Source: Rhodopseudomonas infernalis (GTDB lineage Bacteria; Pseudomonadota; Alphaproteobacteria; Rhizobiales; Xanthobacteraceae). Taken from it: a stretch of 64,000 nucleotides of DNA. The first letter of the stretch is position 1. The number at the start of each line of letters is the position of its first letter. Below, piece by piece: positions 52,601 to 61,559 of the stretch. The notes under the pieces are model-generated. The model was not told the DNA's origin, searched no databases, and saw only the letters and a list, made by a program, of their open reading frames with translations. The stretch is taken from NCBI RefSeq assembly GCF_022271405.1, contig NZ_JAJNAL010000013.1, forward strand, positions 54,460-118,459, in the 5' to 3' direction. The position numbers were made by a program, and so were the translations under genes.

Positions 52601-54112
52601 ATGCCTGTGTTGAACGCCCCTTCGGAGATCGCCTCGACTGCACCGGCCACGGCGCGCCCTGCGGCGCGGCAGGATCGTGCGCCATCGGAGAGCTTTGCTT
52701 CGCTGGTCGACAGCAACACCGAAGCGGCGAGTGCACCACCGACTCCGGCTGCGGACGCTCGCTCCACGAGCGGCGCTGACAATCGCGCGCCCCCCTCCCG
52801 CCGCAGTGCTTCGGCCGACCAGAGCGGCCCGCGTGACCGCAACAACGACAACACCGCCGCCCAGCCGGCACAGAACGAGCCACCGAGCACACCTACCCCG
52901 CCTCAGAAGATCGCCAACGAAGCCAAAGCCGTGCAGAGCGATGATAGCAAGCCGGCCGAAGGCGCCAAATCCGGTGACAACAAAGATGGCTCGGACGCCA
53001 AGGCGGTCGATTCGGCCCAGCCGGGCGACGCCACCGCCGCCGTTGCCCAAGTGGTCATCCCTGCCGTCATCGTCCCCGCCCCTGCAACAACGACGCTCCC
53101 GGGCGCGGCGGGCGTTCCGACCGAGGCGGGAGCTGACGCAGCCGTCGACAGCGGGCCGCTCACCATTGCCACGGCTGCCGCTTTGAAGGTGCAGGAAACC
53201 ATCGCGGATCTGGCGGCGACCAGCCAACCGGCCGAAGCTGGCACGGCCGCGGCGACGACGGCAACCGGCGTCGCCGCCGATCCCAGGCTGGCCATGCTGG
53301 CGGCCGCCCCGAACGCCGGCAAGACGGCCGAGGTCACGCCGGAGGCGAGCCCGGCAGGCACCATCACGGCCCCGGCGAGCGCGGAGGCAGCTCCTGCGCC
53401 CGCCGCGGCGTCCAGCGCGGCGCTCGGCCAGGCGCACGCCGAAGCCGCGAAGCCGCAGGACGAGCAGGCGAATACGACGGCGAGCACAGGCGACGCAGTC
53501 GAACAGGTCGACGCTCAGCCGAAGCCCGCCACCCATCAGCATCATGCCGAGGCGCTGCCCCAAACCGCGCCGGAGCCGAGCATGCTGCAGCCGCACGTGC
53601 AGGCCGCCCAGCAGCCACACACCTCCACCCTCACCCAGCAGACCGCCTCGGCGCCGCAGCTCACCGCCGCGCTCGCCACCAACGTGCCGGTCGCGGTGCA
53701 GGACCTCGCGGTTACGATCGCGGCGCGGGCCAATGCCGGTGCCAGCCGTTTCGATATCCGGCTGGATCCCGCGGAACTCGGCCGCATCGATGTCCGCATT
53801 GAGGTCGACCGCCATGGCCAGGTGACGTCGCATCTGACGGTCGAGAAGCCGGAGACGCTGGCGATGCTGCGGCAGGACCAGACCCAGTTGCAGCGGGCGC
53901 TCGATAATGCCGGGCTCAAGACCGGCGACAGCGGCTTGCAGTTCAGCCTGCGTGATCAATCGTCGTCCGGTCAGCAGGGACAACAGCAGGACAGCGGCCG
54001 TCATGCGCAGCGGCTGGTGATCCGGGACGAAGAACTGCCGCCGGCGGTGACCGCTGGACGCAGCTACGGCCGCATGCTCGGTTCGAGCGGCGGCGTCGAT
54101 ATCAGAATTTGA
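52601..54112 (+). CDS. fliK: Flagellar hook-length control protein FliK
   Basis: 503-aa protein. The N-terminal two thirds are low-complexity, rich in Ala, Pro, Thr and Ser, as in other FliK molecular rulers. The C-terminal Flg_hook domain is clear: FDIRLDPAELGRIDVRIEVD then HGQVTSHLTVEKPETLAMLRQDQTQLQRALDNAGL. FliK controls hook length and switches export specificity of the flagellar type III apparatus. It is followed 10 bases later by flgD. The poor conservation of the N-terminal part is normal. Confidence 0.88.
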   Translation: MPVLNAPSEIASTAPATARPAARQDRAPSESFASLVDSNTEAASAPPTPAADARSTSGADNRAPPSRRSASADQSGPRDRNNDNTAAQPAQNEPPSTPTPPQKIANEAKAVQSDDSKPAEGAKSGDNKDGSDAKAVDSAQPGDATAAVAQVVIPAVIVPAPATTTLPGAAGVPTEAGADAAVDSGPLTIATAAALKVQETIADLAATSQPAEAGTAAATTATGVAADPRLAMLAAAPNAGKTAEVTPEASPAGTITAPASAEAAPAPAAASSAALGQAHAEAAKPQDEQANTTASTGDAVEQVDAQPKPATHQHHAEALPQTAPEPSMLQPHVQAAQQPHTSTLTQQTASAPQLTAALATNVPVAVQDLAVTIAARANAGASRFDIRLDPAELGRIDVRIEVDRHGQVTSHLTVEKPETLAMLRQDQTQLQRALDNAGLKTGDSGLQFSLRDQSSSGQQGQQQDSGRHAQRLVIRDEELPPAVTAGRSYGRMLGSSGGVDIRI

Positions 54113-54122
54113 GGAGTTCGCT

Positions 54123-54818
54123 ATGTCTGTCGATTCAACCACTGCTGCCGCGCCGGTCTCGGCACCGAATGCGAACTACACGGCGACCAGCGGCAGCTCG
54201 TCGTCCACGTCGTCGGGGATTGCGGATAATTTTCAGACGTTCCTGACGCTGCTCACCACGCAGCTCCAGAACCAGAACCCGATGGATCCGCTCGACACCA
54301 ATCAGTTCACCCAGCAGCTGGTGCAGTTCGCCGGAGTCGAGCAGCAGCTCAAGGGCAATGAAACGCTGGCGTCGCTGCTGAAACTGCAGACCACGGCGCA
54401 GGCGTCGCAGGCGATCAATTTCGTCGGCGCCAATGCGGTGGTCGACGGCAGCAAGTCACATTACGACGGCAAGACCGCCGGCTGGTCGCTGACGACGGAG
54501 AAGCCGGTCAGCGCCCAGGTTTCGATCCAGAGCTCGACCGGGCAGACCGTATACACCGGCAAGTTCACCCTCAACGCCGGAGCCAACCAGGGCTTCACCT
54601 GGGACGGCCGCGGCAATGACGGCACGCAATGGCCCGAAGGGGACTACACGCTGACGGTCAATGCGACCGACGCGGCGGGCCAGACCGCGACCGTCTCGAC
54701 ACAGATCCAGGGCACCATCAACTCCGTCGATCTGACGAAGTCGCCGCCGCTGCTGTCGATCGGCGGCCAGACCTTCACGCTCGATCAGATCAAGAAGGTG
54801 GTGCAGGCCGCCAATTAA
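54123..54818 (+). CDS. flgD: Flagellar hook assembly protein FlgD
   Basis: 231-aa hook-cap scaffold. The FlgD N-terminal motif NFQTFLTLLTTQLQNQNPMDPLDTNQFTQQLVQFAGVEQQ is present (residues about 36-75). The C-terminal Ig-like and Tudor-like region includes GANQGFTWDGRGNDGTQWPEGDYTLTV, the usual FlgD signature. It is exported by the flagellar apparatus and caps the growing hook. Its partner fliK precedes it by ten bases with a GAGGA ribosome-binding site. The hook gene flgE is not seen next to it. Confidence 0.94.
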   Translation: MSVDSTTAAAPVSAPNANYTATSGSSSSTSSGIADNFQTFLTLLTTQLQNQNPMDPLDTNQFTQQLVQFAGVEQQLKGNETLASLLKLQTTAQASQAINFVGANAVVDGSKSHYDGKTAGWSLTTEKPVSAQVSIQSSTGQTVYTGKFTLNAGANQGFTWDGRGNDGTQWPEGDYTLTVNATDAAGQTATVSTQIQGTINSVDLTKSPPLLSIGGQTFTLDQIKKVVQAAN

Positions 54819-54823
54819 CAGGC

Positions 54824-55642
54824 TTACTGCCCCGCCAACTGATCGGCGAAATAAGCGATCGTCTTGCGATACACCAGCGCGCGATTCCATTCGCGCATCG
54901 CCTCGAAATTCGGCGTGCCTTCCTCATAGGAGCCGCCGGCGCGCCAGCCGTTGGTCTTCAGCAGATTGGCGGTCGAGGCCAGCACGTCAGGAATGCTGTG
55001 GCGCAGATCGACGTGGCCGTTGCCGTCGAAATCGACGCCGTATTTGATGTAGGACGACGGCAGGAACTGGGTCTGGCCGAGTTCGCCCGCATAGGCGCCG
55101 ACCATGTCGCGCAGCGGCAGGTCACCCCGCTGCACGATCTTCAACGCCGCCAGCAGTTCGCCCTGAAACAGCTCGGTGCGACGGCAGTCGTGCGCCATGG
55201 TGGCGAGCACGCGGAACACCGGCAGCTTGCCCATGTCGCCTTTGCCGAAATCCGATTCCAGGCCCCAGATCGCCACCAGGATTTGCGGCGGCACGCCGAA
55301 GCGCTGCTCGATCCGCGACAGCAGCGAGGCGTGACGCAGCATCATCGCCTTGCCGGTCTTGATCCGGCCGGGGCCGACCCGGGTCGAGACATATTGCTCG
55401 AAAGTCTTGTTGAAGGTGCCGCGCTGACGGCGGTCGAACGCCAGCACCGCCGGATCGGGCGTGACGCCGCCGAGCGCCTGCGCGATGACGTCCTGCGAGA
55501 TACCCGCCTGTGACGCCTCCGCCGAGATGCTGGAAACGAAGGTATTGAAGTCACCTCCGCAGCGCGCAGCCTGGGCGGGAGCGGCGGCGAACAACGCGAT
55601 GACGGCGGCGCAGGTGGCGAGGGCAGGACGCAAATTGACCAT
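54824..55642 (-). CDS. Lytic murein transglycosylase (MltB family)
   Basis: 272-aa periplasmic enzyme with a Sec signal ending ALFAAAPAQA (residue about 25). The SLT_2 domain has VAIWGLESDFGKGDMGKLPVFRVLATMAHDCRRTELFQGELLAALKIVQ with the catalytic Glu in LESDFG, and AYAGELGQTQFLPSSYIKYGVDFDGNGHVDLRHSIPDVLASTANLL. It cleaves peptidoglycan with 1,6-anhydro product formation. It is convergent with flgD (5-nt gap), which raises a possible role in making wall passages for flagella, though MltB-type enzymes are general. Length is shorter than in E. coli MltB, as is common in alphaproteobacteria. Confidence 0.9.
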   Translation of the reverse strand: MVNLRPALATCAAVIALFAAAPAQAARCGGDFNTFVSSISAEASQAGISQDVIAQALGGVTPDPAVLAFDRRQRGTFNKTFEQYVSTRVGPGRIKTGKAMMLRHASLLSRIEQRFGVPPQILVAIWGLESDFGKGDMGKLPVFRVLATMAHDCRRTELFQGELLAALKIVQRGDLPLRDMVGAYAGELGQTQFLPSSYIKYGVDFDGNGHVDLRHSIPDVLASTANLLKTNGWRAGGSYEEGTPNFEAMREWNRALVYRKTIAYFADQLAGQ

Positions 55643-55882
55643 CTGACGCTGTTCTCCGACCGGAAGGGATTATTCAGGATGCGTGTGAATGCGGGATTGC
55701 TATCACAATGCGGCAAATCTAGCATTTCCGCAGCGGCGTTGCGAGACGCGCAGCGGACGCCCATATCTGGGAAACCACTGTGACGACAACAACAATGTGA
55801 CGACAACAACATGATCAGCGGATGAACGGCAGGCCCGCTGGTGATCAGGACGTCCCGCCTGTCCAGCAATGAGGATCGCATC

Positions 55883-56233
55883 ATGTCCCGGACGCTTCTG
55901 CGGCAGCCGCTGTTCCGGCTTCTGGCCATCAATCTCGGCGCGGGCGTGTGTCTTGCCGTGCTGCTGCTCGGCGGGCTGCTGTGGATCAACCCCGGCCATT
56001 TGCGCGACCTGATCGTCGCGGACGCGTCGCCGGGCACCGCGTTCGGCCTGCTGCTGTTCGGCTTCGTCGTCACCTTCGGCAGCGCCGCGATGGGCTCCGC
56101 CATTATGGCGATGGGTACCGATCGAGGCGATCGCGGTACGCGCCTGCCGGGGGGTCTGATCCACGGCGCGCAGCCGATCCCGGTGCGCGTGGAGAGCGCG
56201 GCGCAGCTGCGGCGGCGCCGGCTGCGGGGCTGA
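55883..56233 (+). CDS. Small inner-membrane protein of unknown function
   Basis: 116-aa protein with two hydrophobic helices (residues about 14-34 and 47-75, rich in Gly, Ala and Phe) separated by a short polar loop, and a C-terminal cytoplasmic tail rich in Arg (SAAQLRRRRLRG). No domain is recognised. It has its own region; the gap from 55643 to 55882 upstream contains a repeated GACGACAACAA motif at about 55781-55810. The start is chosen at the ATG at 55883, which gives a Met-Ser-Arg opening before the first helix. Confidence 0.6.
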   Translation: MSRTLLRQPLFRLLAINLGAGVCLAVLLLGGLLWINPGHLRDLIVADASPGTAFGLLLFGFVVTFGSAAMGSAIMAMGTDRGDRGTRLPGGLIHGAQPIPVRVESAAQLRRRRLRG

Positions 56234-56280
56234 GGCGCGGCAGGCAGCAAATTGCCGAAGCCGCACATGACCACGCCCGT

Positions 56281-56390
56281 CATTGCGAGCCACCGGGTCG
56301 GCGCTCCGCGCCGCCCGATGGCAGGCTCCGCGAAGCAATCCAGCCGCGAGCACTGAGCTGGATTGCTTCGTCGCTGCGCTCCTCGCAATG
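56281..56390. repeat. REP-like palindromic element ('cattgcgag...ctcgcaatg')
   Basis: Outer arms CATTGCGAG (56281-56289) and CTCGCAATG (56382-56390), inner arms GAAGCAATCCAG (56332-56343) and CTGGATTGCTTC (56358-56369). The imperfect palindrome resembles dispersed repeats common in Bradyrhizobiaceae and lies in the gap between two genes. It could also act as a bidirectional terminator. Confidence 0.7.
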
Positions 56391-56402
56391 AGCGGCACGG
56401 AG

Positions 56403-56966
56403 CTAGGCCGCCTTGCGCTGATGCTTGCCCTCTCGGATTTCCTCGATGATCTTGGCCGAGAAATCCTCGAGGTCGCCCGGGTTGCGCGAGGTGATGACGC
56501 CGTTGTCGGTTACCACTGACGAATCCTCCCACTTTGCACCGGCGTTGATCACGTCCTGCTTGATCGAGTTGTAGGACGTCATCTTGCGGCCCTTGGCGAT
56601 GCCGGTCTCGATCAGCAGCCACGGCGCATGGCAGACGGCCGCCACGGTTTTGCCGGCATCGAAGAACGACTTGATCAGCTTCAGCGCATCGGGATTGACG
56701 CGCAGCAGATCCGGATTGATCTGTCCGCCCGGTAGCACGATCGCGTCGTAGTCGTCAGCCTTGGCCGACGAAAGCGCCTTGTCGACCTTGACCGGCCGGC
56801 CCCAGTCCTTGCCGTCCCATCCCTTGATCTCGCCCTGCTCCGGCGAAACGATATCGACCTGCGCGCCAGCCGCTTTCAGCCGATCGCGCGGGGTTTCGAG
56901 TTCCGATTGCTCGAAGCCGTGCGTGGCGAGAATGAGAACGCGCTTGCCATCGAGTTGGCCTGCCAT
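56403..56966 (-). CDS. DJ-1/PfpI-family protein (putative protease or glyoxalase-type enzyme)
   Basis: 187-aa protein of the PfpI branch. It starts VLILATHGFEQSELETPRDRLKAAGAQVDIVSPEQGEIKGWD. The nucleophile Cys and following His are in VAAVCHAPWLLIETG, and the acidic partner lies in GFEQSELETP. It is often annotated as a stress-induced protease or deglycase; which activity it has is not settled by the sequence. ATG at 56966 lies in front of a full-length domain; upstream there is a long non-homologous frame. It is monocistronic. Confidence 0.9.
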   Translation of the reverse strand: MAGQLDGKRVLILATHGFEQSELETPRDRLKAAGAQVDIVSPEQGEIKGWDGKDWGRPVKVDKALSSAKADDYDAIVLPGGQINPDLLRVNPDALKLIKSFFDAGKTVAAVCHAPWLLIETGIAKGRKMTSYNSIKQDVINAGAKWEDSSVVTDNGVITSRNPGDLEDFSAKIIEEIREGKHQRKAA

Positions 56967-57200
56967 GGTGAAAACTCCGTGTTTGGTTATCCGATGCCCC
57001 CTCCCCTGACTGCCTAATCGCTTCCGGAAGTGATCGTTCCGGGGTGGAGAATGTGGCCGGGGTGATGCACGGATTATAATCCTTTTAGGAATTTTGTCGA
57101 GAGCGACGAGGAGCTTTCGCGTGACGCGTGCCGCCGAATGACAGGCTTGTGTGTGCGGGTCCTGGATTTCGCTTCGCTGCATCCAGGCTACGGCTACGGG

Positions 57201-57548
57201 CTACGGGCTGGGGAGGGCTTCGCCGCACCCTGGCCAGAACACGGCGAGCCACACTGTCGGCTGACCTGGCGCCGTGGCGTCGACGCGGTGGCGGCAGTGG
57301 GCGGGCAGGTCGACCCAGACGCCGGGGGTGAGGACCACGTCGCGGCCGTCGTCGAACCGCAGGGTGGCGGCGCCGGACAGCAGCACGACGAATTCGTCTT
57401 CGGCCTGGTCGTACCAGAAATCCTCCGGGCTCGACTGGCCGAACGAGACGATGCGCTCGATGCGGACGCCGCCGCGGGCCAGCAGCGTGTCGAGGGACTC
57501 GTCCGGGCCGAGGGGCGGCAGCGGCTGCAGCAGATGTCCGGTTTGCAT
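57201..57548 (-). CDS. Cupin-domain protein
   Basis: 115-aa single cupin. Strand and ligand motifs are FWYDQAEDEFVVLLSGAATLRFDDG (Glu ligands) and LTPGVWVDLPAHCRHRVDATAPGQPTVWLAVFWP (His ligands). The first HxH histidines are not present; this is a reduced cupin seen in small EVVxxGxAxL-type proteins, so metal binding may be partial. ATG at 57548 gives MQTGHLLQPLPPLGP with GAGGAG upstream. A longer start at 57566 is possible. Function unknown. Confidence 0.72.
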   Translation of the reverse strand: MQTGHLLQPLPPLGPDESLDTLLARGGVRIERIVSFGQSSPEDFWYDQAEDEFVVLLSGAATLRFDDGRDVVLTPGVWVDLPAHCRHRVDATAPGQPTVWLAVFWPGCGEALPSP

Positions 57549-57895
57549 GGGCGACACTCCTCGCATGTGATCGGCTGCGGCCGGCCCATCGGGCCGGCCA
57601 TCAGACCACAAACCCGCCGCGCCGACCCCGCAGTGCAGCGCATTTTAGCGCCTGTTTGGCGGGCAATTGGCTTGTGTTTCGCCGCAGGCCGTTTCATACC
57701 GCATCGGCCCGCGCCGGCCAGAACGCCCGCGCGCCTTGCCCGGCGGCCTCGCTCGACCAACGGACGATCCGGCCGCTGCCGCCTTTTGTCCGGCGTCAAA
57801 GAAGACGACGGCCGTTCGGCGTCGGATCCCGGCGGGGCGCGACGGATGGCTTTGGGCCGGCGGTCCTCACTCAGCCATCGTGACCGGAGCTTTCC

Positions 57896-59011
57896 GTGCG
57901 TCCTGCCGTCATTGCCGCGACCGGCCTCTACACCCCGCCCGACAGCGTTTCCAATGCGGAACTGGTCGAGGCGTTCAACAGCTACGTGGCGAACTTCAAC
58001 GCGGCGCATGCCGACGCGATCGCGGCCGGCACCACCCAGCCGTTGCAGCCGTCGTCGTCCGAATTCATCGAGAAGGCGTCGGGCATCAAGTCGCGCTACG
58101 TCGTCGCCAAGCCCGGCATCATCGATCCGCAGATCATGCGGCCGGTGATCCCGGAGCGGCCGAACGAGGAGATCTCGATCCTCGCCGAGATCGCCGTCAA
58201 GGCTGCCGAAGAAGCGATCGAGCGCTGGGGCAAGCCGCGCGAAAAGATCGGTGCAGTGCTGTGCGCCTGCTCCAACATGCAGCGCGCCTATCCGGCGATG
58301 GCGATCGAGGTGCAGAACGCGCTCGGGCTCGGCGGCTTCGCGTTCGACATGAACGTCGCCTGCTCGTCGGCGACGTTCGGGCTGAAGACCGCGGCGGATT
58401 TCGTCGGCGGCGGCTCGGTCGACGCGGTGCTGATGGTCAATCCGGAGATCTGCTCCGGCCATCTCAACTTCCGCGACCGCGACAGCCACTTCATCTTCGG
58501 CGACGTCGCCACCGCGGCGATCGTCGAGCGCGCCGACGATGCGCAGGGAGGCTGGGACATCCTCGGCACCCGGCTGAAGACGCAGTTTTCCAACAACATC
58601 CGCAACAATTCCGGCTTCCTCAACCGCGCCGCGCCGGAAGGCCGCGACACTATCGACAAGCTGTTCGTCCAGCAGGGCCGCAAGGTGTTCAAGGAAGTGG
58701 TGCCGATGGTCTCCGACATGATCATCGAGCACGCCCGCGAACTCGGCATCGATCCGCACGCGCTGAAGCGGATGTGGCTGCATCAGGCCAACATCAACAT
58801 GAACGAGATCATCGGCCGCAAGGTGCTGGGCCGCGATCCGACGCCGCAGGAGAACGTGATCATCCTCGACGATTACGCCAACACCTCGTCGGCCGGCTCG
58901 ATCATCGCGTTTCACAAGACCTCGGACGACCTCGCGCAGGGCGACCTCGGGCTGATCTGCTCGTTCGGCGCCGGCTACTCGGCCGGCACGGTGTTCGTGA
59001 AGAAGCGCTGA
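57896..59011 (+). CDS. FabH-like beta-ketoacyl-ACP synthase III family protein
   Basis: 371-aa thiolase-fold condensing enzyme. The catalytic triad appears as Cys in NVACSSATFGLKTAAD, His in WLHQANINMNEI and Asn in DDYANTSSAGSIIAF, the FabH order. It is about 50 residues longer than housekeeping FabH (about 320 aa) because of an insert in the first half (residues about 33-70). That places it with FabH-like proteins such as those of aryl-polyene or quorum-signal clusters, though no partners are present. The start is a GTG at 57896. No other fatty-acid gene lies nearby, so a special acyl substrate is likely. Confidence 0.87.
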   Translation: MRPAVIAATGLYTPPDSVSNAELVEAFNSYVANFNAAHADAIAAGTTQPLQPSSSEFIEKASGIKSRYVVAKPGIIDPQIMRPVIPERPNEEISILAEIAVKAAEEAIERWGKPREKIGAVLCACSNMQRAYPAMAIEVQNALGLGGFAFDMNVACSSATFGLKTAADFVGGGSVDAVLMVNPEICSGHLNFRDRDSHFIFGDVATAAIVERADDAQGGWDILGTRLKTQFSNNIRNNSGFLNRAAPEGRDTIDKLFVQQGRKVFKEVVPMVSDMIIEHARELGIDPHALKRMWLHQANINMNEIIGRKVLGRDPTPQENVIILDDYANTSSAGSIIAFHKTSDDLAQGDLGLICSFGAGYSAGTVFVKKR

Positions 59012-60052
59012 GCGACGCGCCGGCCGCATCCATTGCTCACAACGGGAGGCCCGGCACCGCGCCGCGAGGCCGGGCAAGCGGACCAGCCGCGCGGGCGCAG
59101 CGGCCACCGCCGCGGCGGGGCCGCCGATCAGCCCGGGCGATCGCATCCGCCCGGTGGCGGAGATGATGTGCCCGACCTTCAAGCGCTGAAAATTCGGATC
59201 GCGGTTCTGCATGGTCGTCACCATCGATCCTCCTTGGTTGCGATCCGGAGCCGTCGCCGAAAGGGCGGCTCGGCCGCGGCGTCGATGAAGGCTGGCTTGG
59301 CGGAGATGGGAGCGGTGGCTGGAGCGGGCGGTGTGCGCCGGACATGCGTCATCGCCCCTGTTGTTTGGACGGCGCGGGGGCGCCGATGGTTCTTGCGCGA
59401 ATGGGCCGCCTGCCCCTTCGCCGCGCCAAAAACGAGGGCGCGCGGAACGCCGGACGCAGGGTGCGTCCGCAGCCTCATGCGCAAAAGTAAAAAGCGCATG
59501 AGTTAGAAACTACGAAAGCACCGAGACGTCCGGCGTTCCGCACGCGGTGAGGCTTCCGGCTTGCTTCGTGCTCTCCCCGGTGGCGATTGATACGCTTGGG
59601 TTCGTCACCGTCGGGACTGAGCTGTTCGGAAGACCAGAGGTCTGAACCGGTTGTTTCCTGCGTCCGGTCGGCGCGCAGGCGCTCCATCCCTTGACGCCAG
59701 CGACGGGCGTCAGGACCACACGACTTGGGCCGGCGCGCAAAGGCGATGCAAGTGGGGCGCATCTCCGCCCCGGCCCGCACCGCACAGCGTCGTCGTCATG
59801 CGCGTGAGGTCAGCGGCTCCATAGACCTCGAGGCCAAGCCCTGCGGACTTACTGCCTCGCGGCCCCCAACCGCCTTCCCACCGCGCCGACGCTGCCGCGT
59901 CCACCGCACCCCGCCCCGCGCCTCAAGACGATCGCGAGCCGCCCCTCGTTAGTGAAGCGGGATGGATAGGAATATATACGAGATAGGAATTTTGTCAAGA
60001 TGTTGCGTTGCGGATTTATGCCCTACATCCGCCTTTTCGGACCGCAGCAGGC
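59012..60052. other. 1-kb region without a convincing gene, upstream of the retron
   Basis: Both strands contain several open frames, but all have GC-mirror composition and none shows a recognisable domain. A good AGGAGGATCG site precedes an ATG on the minus strand at 59224 (MVTTMQNRDPNFQRLKVGHI), whose frame runs without stop into the antisense of the ketoacyl synthase. From about 59460 to 60000 the composition changes to intermediate GC with an AT-rich end, and TAGGAATTTTGTC at 59984-59996 also occurs at 57086-57098. I suspect dispersed conserved sequence of this bacterial family but cannot confirm that here. Confidence 0.45.
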
Positions 60053-61042
60053 TCAGCCCACCACGCAAGCAGGCTCGGCACACACCGGCCGTCGAGCGGT
60101 TAGTAGCACATCCGCATAATCCGCACGCAGGGTGGCCACGCGAGCCTTGTAGATAGGCTCAATTTGAGCGGCGGCTTCGAGGCGTCCTATCAGTGGATTG
60201 AGGGCCTTTAATTTTTCGCTCTGTGTAGACGCACTCGCCAGCGCGTCGAAGCCATTCTTGATCTTCAGATGTAGCCTATTTGGAACGCGCGGCCCAGATA
60301 CAGTGTTGCAAACGCCCGTTATAACCTTTGGCTGAGCGGAGCTAAAGGCATGAGCCTTGTGAGAGCGCAGGCCATGCCGTGCAATGATTTTTTTCACCTC
60401 GTACAGGGTACTCTTGTCTGCGCCAGGACCGCTGAGCGCCATGTCATCGACATAACAGGTCATCTTGAGACCACGAGCCTTAGCGAATTCATGCACCTCA
60501 TCGAACAAGGCCTCATAGGAATAGTAGGCGAGGATCGGGCTAGCCGCACTGCCTGTTGCCAGGTGACCGTCGTATGTAAGCAGGTCAGCCAGGATACCTG
60601 CGACGTCTACGCGGCACTTCAATTGCCGATGAAAGAAATTGTAGACCGCAACCCGGGGGATGGACGGAAAAAAATTCTTAATATCGACCTTTACAGTCGG
60701 ATGATTGGGATCGTGAGCTTGAGCGTTACCAACGTAGGATCGACCTTTGACTGCAGAGTAAAGATAGTCGGGTGCCATCACTCTTGAGAGCAGGGTATGT
60801 ACGCGAGAGTGAATGCGTTGCAACTGTCGCTTAGGCTCTTGAATGATCCGGACCTTACCGTTATTGCCGACAAGAGGAAAAACGCGAAAATTTCCATCAT
60901 CCTTCGTCAATTCCTGAAGCGTCGCCACCGTAAGCTTGTTCGCATCCGTTGAAAGGCGAGCGGCCAGAATGGCAGGCGATGGGATCGCGCTTAACCAACA
61001 GTCAGAGATTTCGAGCACCGGACGTCGCATTTCAGCGAACAC
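60053..61042 (-). CDS. Retron-type reverse transcriptase
   Basis: 329-aa reverse transcriptase. Domain order is RVFPLVGNNGKVRIIQEPKR, then the retron-specific NAxxH motif (NAQAH, residues 106-110), VKVDIKNFFPSIPRVAVYNFF (catalytic Asp), ATGSAASPILAYYSYEALFD, the catalytic box YVDDMALSG (residues 197-205), and ITG at 241-243 corresponding to the VTG of retron region Y. Length and motifs fit a complete retron RT that would copy an adjacent ncRNA into msDNA. The ATG at 61042 overlaps the XRE regulator stop by 11 bases. AT content is higher than in neighbouring genes, which suggests transfer. It is the last gene of the cassette. Confidence 0.9.
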   Translation of the reverse strand: MFAEMRRPVLEISDCWLSAIPSPAILAARLSTDANKLTVATLQELTKDDGNFRVFPLVGNNGKVRIIQEPKRQLQRIHSRVHTLLSRVMAPDYLYSAVKGRSYVGNAQAHDPNHPTVKVDIKNFFPSIPRVAVYNFFHRQLKCRVDVAGILADLLTYDGHLATGSAASPILAYYSYEALFDEVHEFAKARGLKMTCYVDDMALSGPGADKSTLYEVKKIIARHGLRSHKAHAFSSAQPKVITGVCNTVSGPRVPNRLHLKIKNGFDALASASTQSEKLKALNPLIGRLEAAAQIEPIYKARVATLRADYADVLLTARRPVCAEPACVVG

Positions 61043-61352
61043 ACGATTCGTCGCGAGTGGTCTCTTCGAGCCACTCCAGCATCTTCATTACCTTGTCCGC
61101 TGCAAATACGCGCGACCTCTCTGTAAAACTCGAACTATCAGACTGTTCGGCAAATAACAGCAATGATGAGACCGGGATCTTAAAATGTGCGGCGTACCTC
61201 TCAAGCACATCGATACTTGGTCGTTTGCCTCCCGACTTCTCAAGTTCAGACACGAACGAACGCGAAAGTTTGAGCGCGTCAGCAAGCTCAGCCTGCGACA
61301 ATCGATGATACTGGCGTATAAGCTTTAAAGCCCGATCATACATGATACTCAC
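61032..61352 (-). CDS. XRE-family HTH protein of the retron cassette
   Basis: 106-aa protein with a Cro/CI-type helix-turn-helix (LIRQYHRLSQAELADALKLSRSFVSELEKSGGKRPSIDVLERYAAHF), then a variable C-terminal part (SSLLLFAEQSDSSSFTERSRVFAADKVMKMLEWLEETT). A GTG start at 61352 has GAAGGA upstream; an in-frame ATG lies at 61343. It overlaps the RT gene and lies 40 bases after the small peptide gene, in one operon. In retrons an HTH partner can regulate or neutralise the effector, but here it could simply be a repressor. Confidence 0.85.
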   Translation of the reverse strand: MSIMYDRALKLIRQYHRLSQAELADALKLSRSFVSELEKSGGKRPSIDVLERYAAHFKIPVSSLLLFAEQSDSSSFTERSRVFAADKVMKMLEWLEETTRDESCVR

Positions 61353-61392
61353 TCAATCCTTCGAGAATTGGGAAAAATTGCTTAGAGATCGC

Positions 61393-61557
61393 CTACGGCC
61401 AGTCCCAGAGCCTCGCCAAGCGCACGATCAATGAGATCAAACGCAGGGAGAAAAGGAACGTCTGTCTGGACACAAGGTTGCGGCCGACGGCCTTGGCCTT
61501 CTTCCAAAGTGCAGAACGCTTCCGGTCGTGTCGGGGTGGATCGCTGGTATCTACCAT
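61393..61557 (-). CDS. 54-aa membrane-like peptide, candidate retron effector
   Basis: A short frame with a consensus AGGAGG six bases before the ATG at 61557. The product begins MVDTSDPPRHDRKRSALWKK and ends TFLFSLRLISLIVRLARLWD. The N-terminal half is basic and polar, and the C-terminal half is a hydrophobic, arginine-spaced helix (about residues 33-52) likely to insert in or lie on a membrane. Size and position upstream of the regulator and RT match small toxic membrane effectors in other defence cassettes. I do not recognise a named family. The frame reads in a different phase from a longer open frame on the same strand (61382-61654), which lacks a ribosome-binding site. Confidence 0.55.
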   Translation of the reverse strand: MVDTSDPPRHDRKRSALWKKAKAVGRNLVSRQTFLFSLRLISLIVRLARLWDWP

Positions 61558-61559
61558 TG

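Noticed and set aside
57194..59224. Long minus-strand frame with AGGAGGATCG before its ATG, antisense to the FabH-like gene
   Set aside because: It is stop-free mainly because the opposite gene is GC-rich. The arginine-rich product has no family features beyond the first 20 residues.
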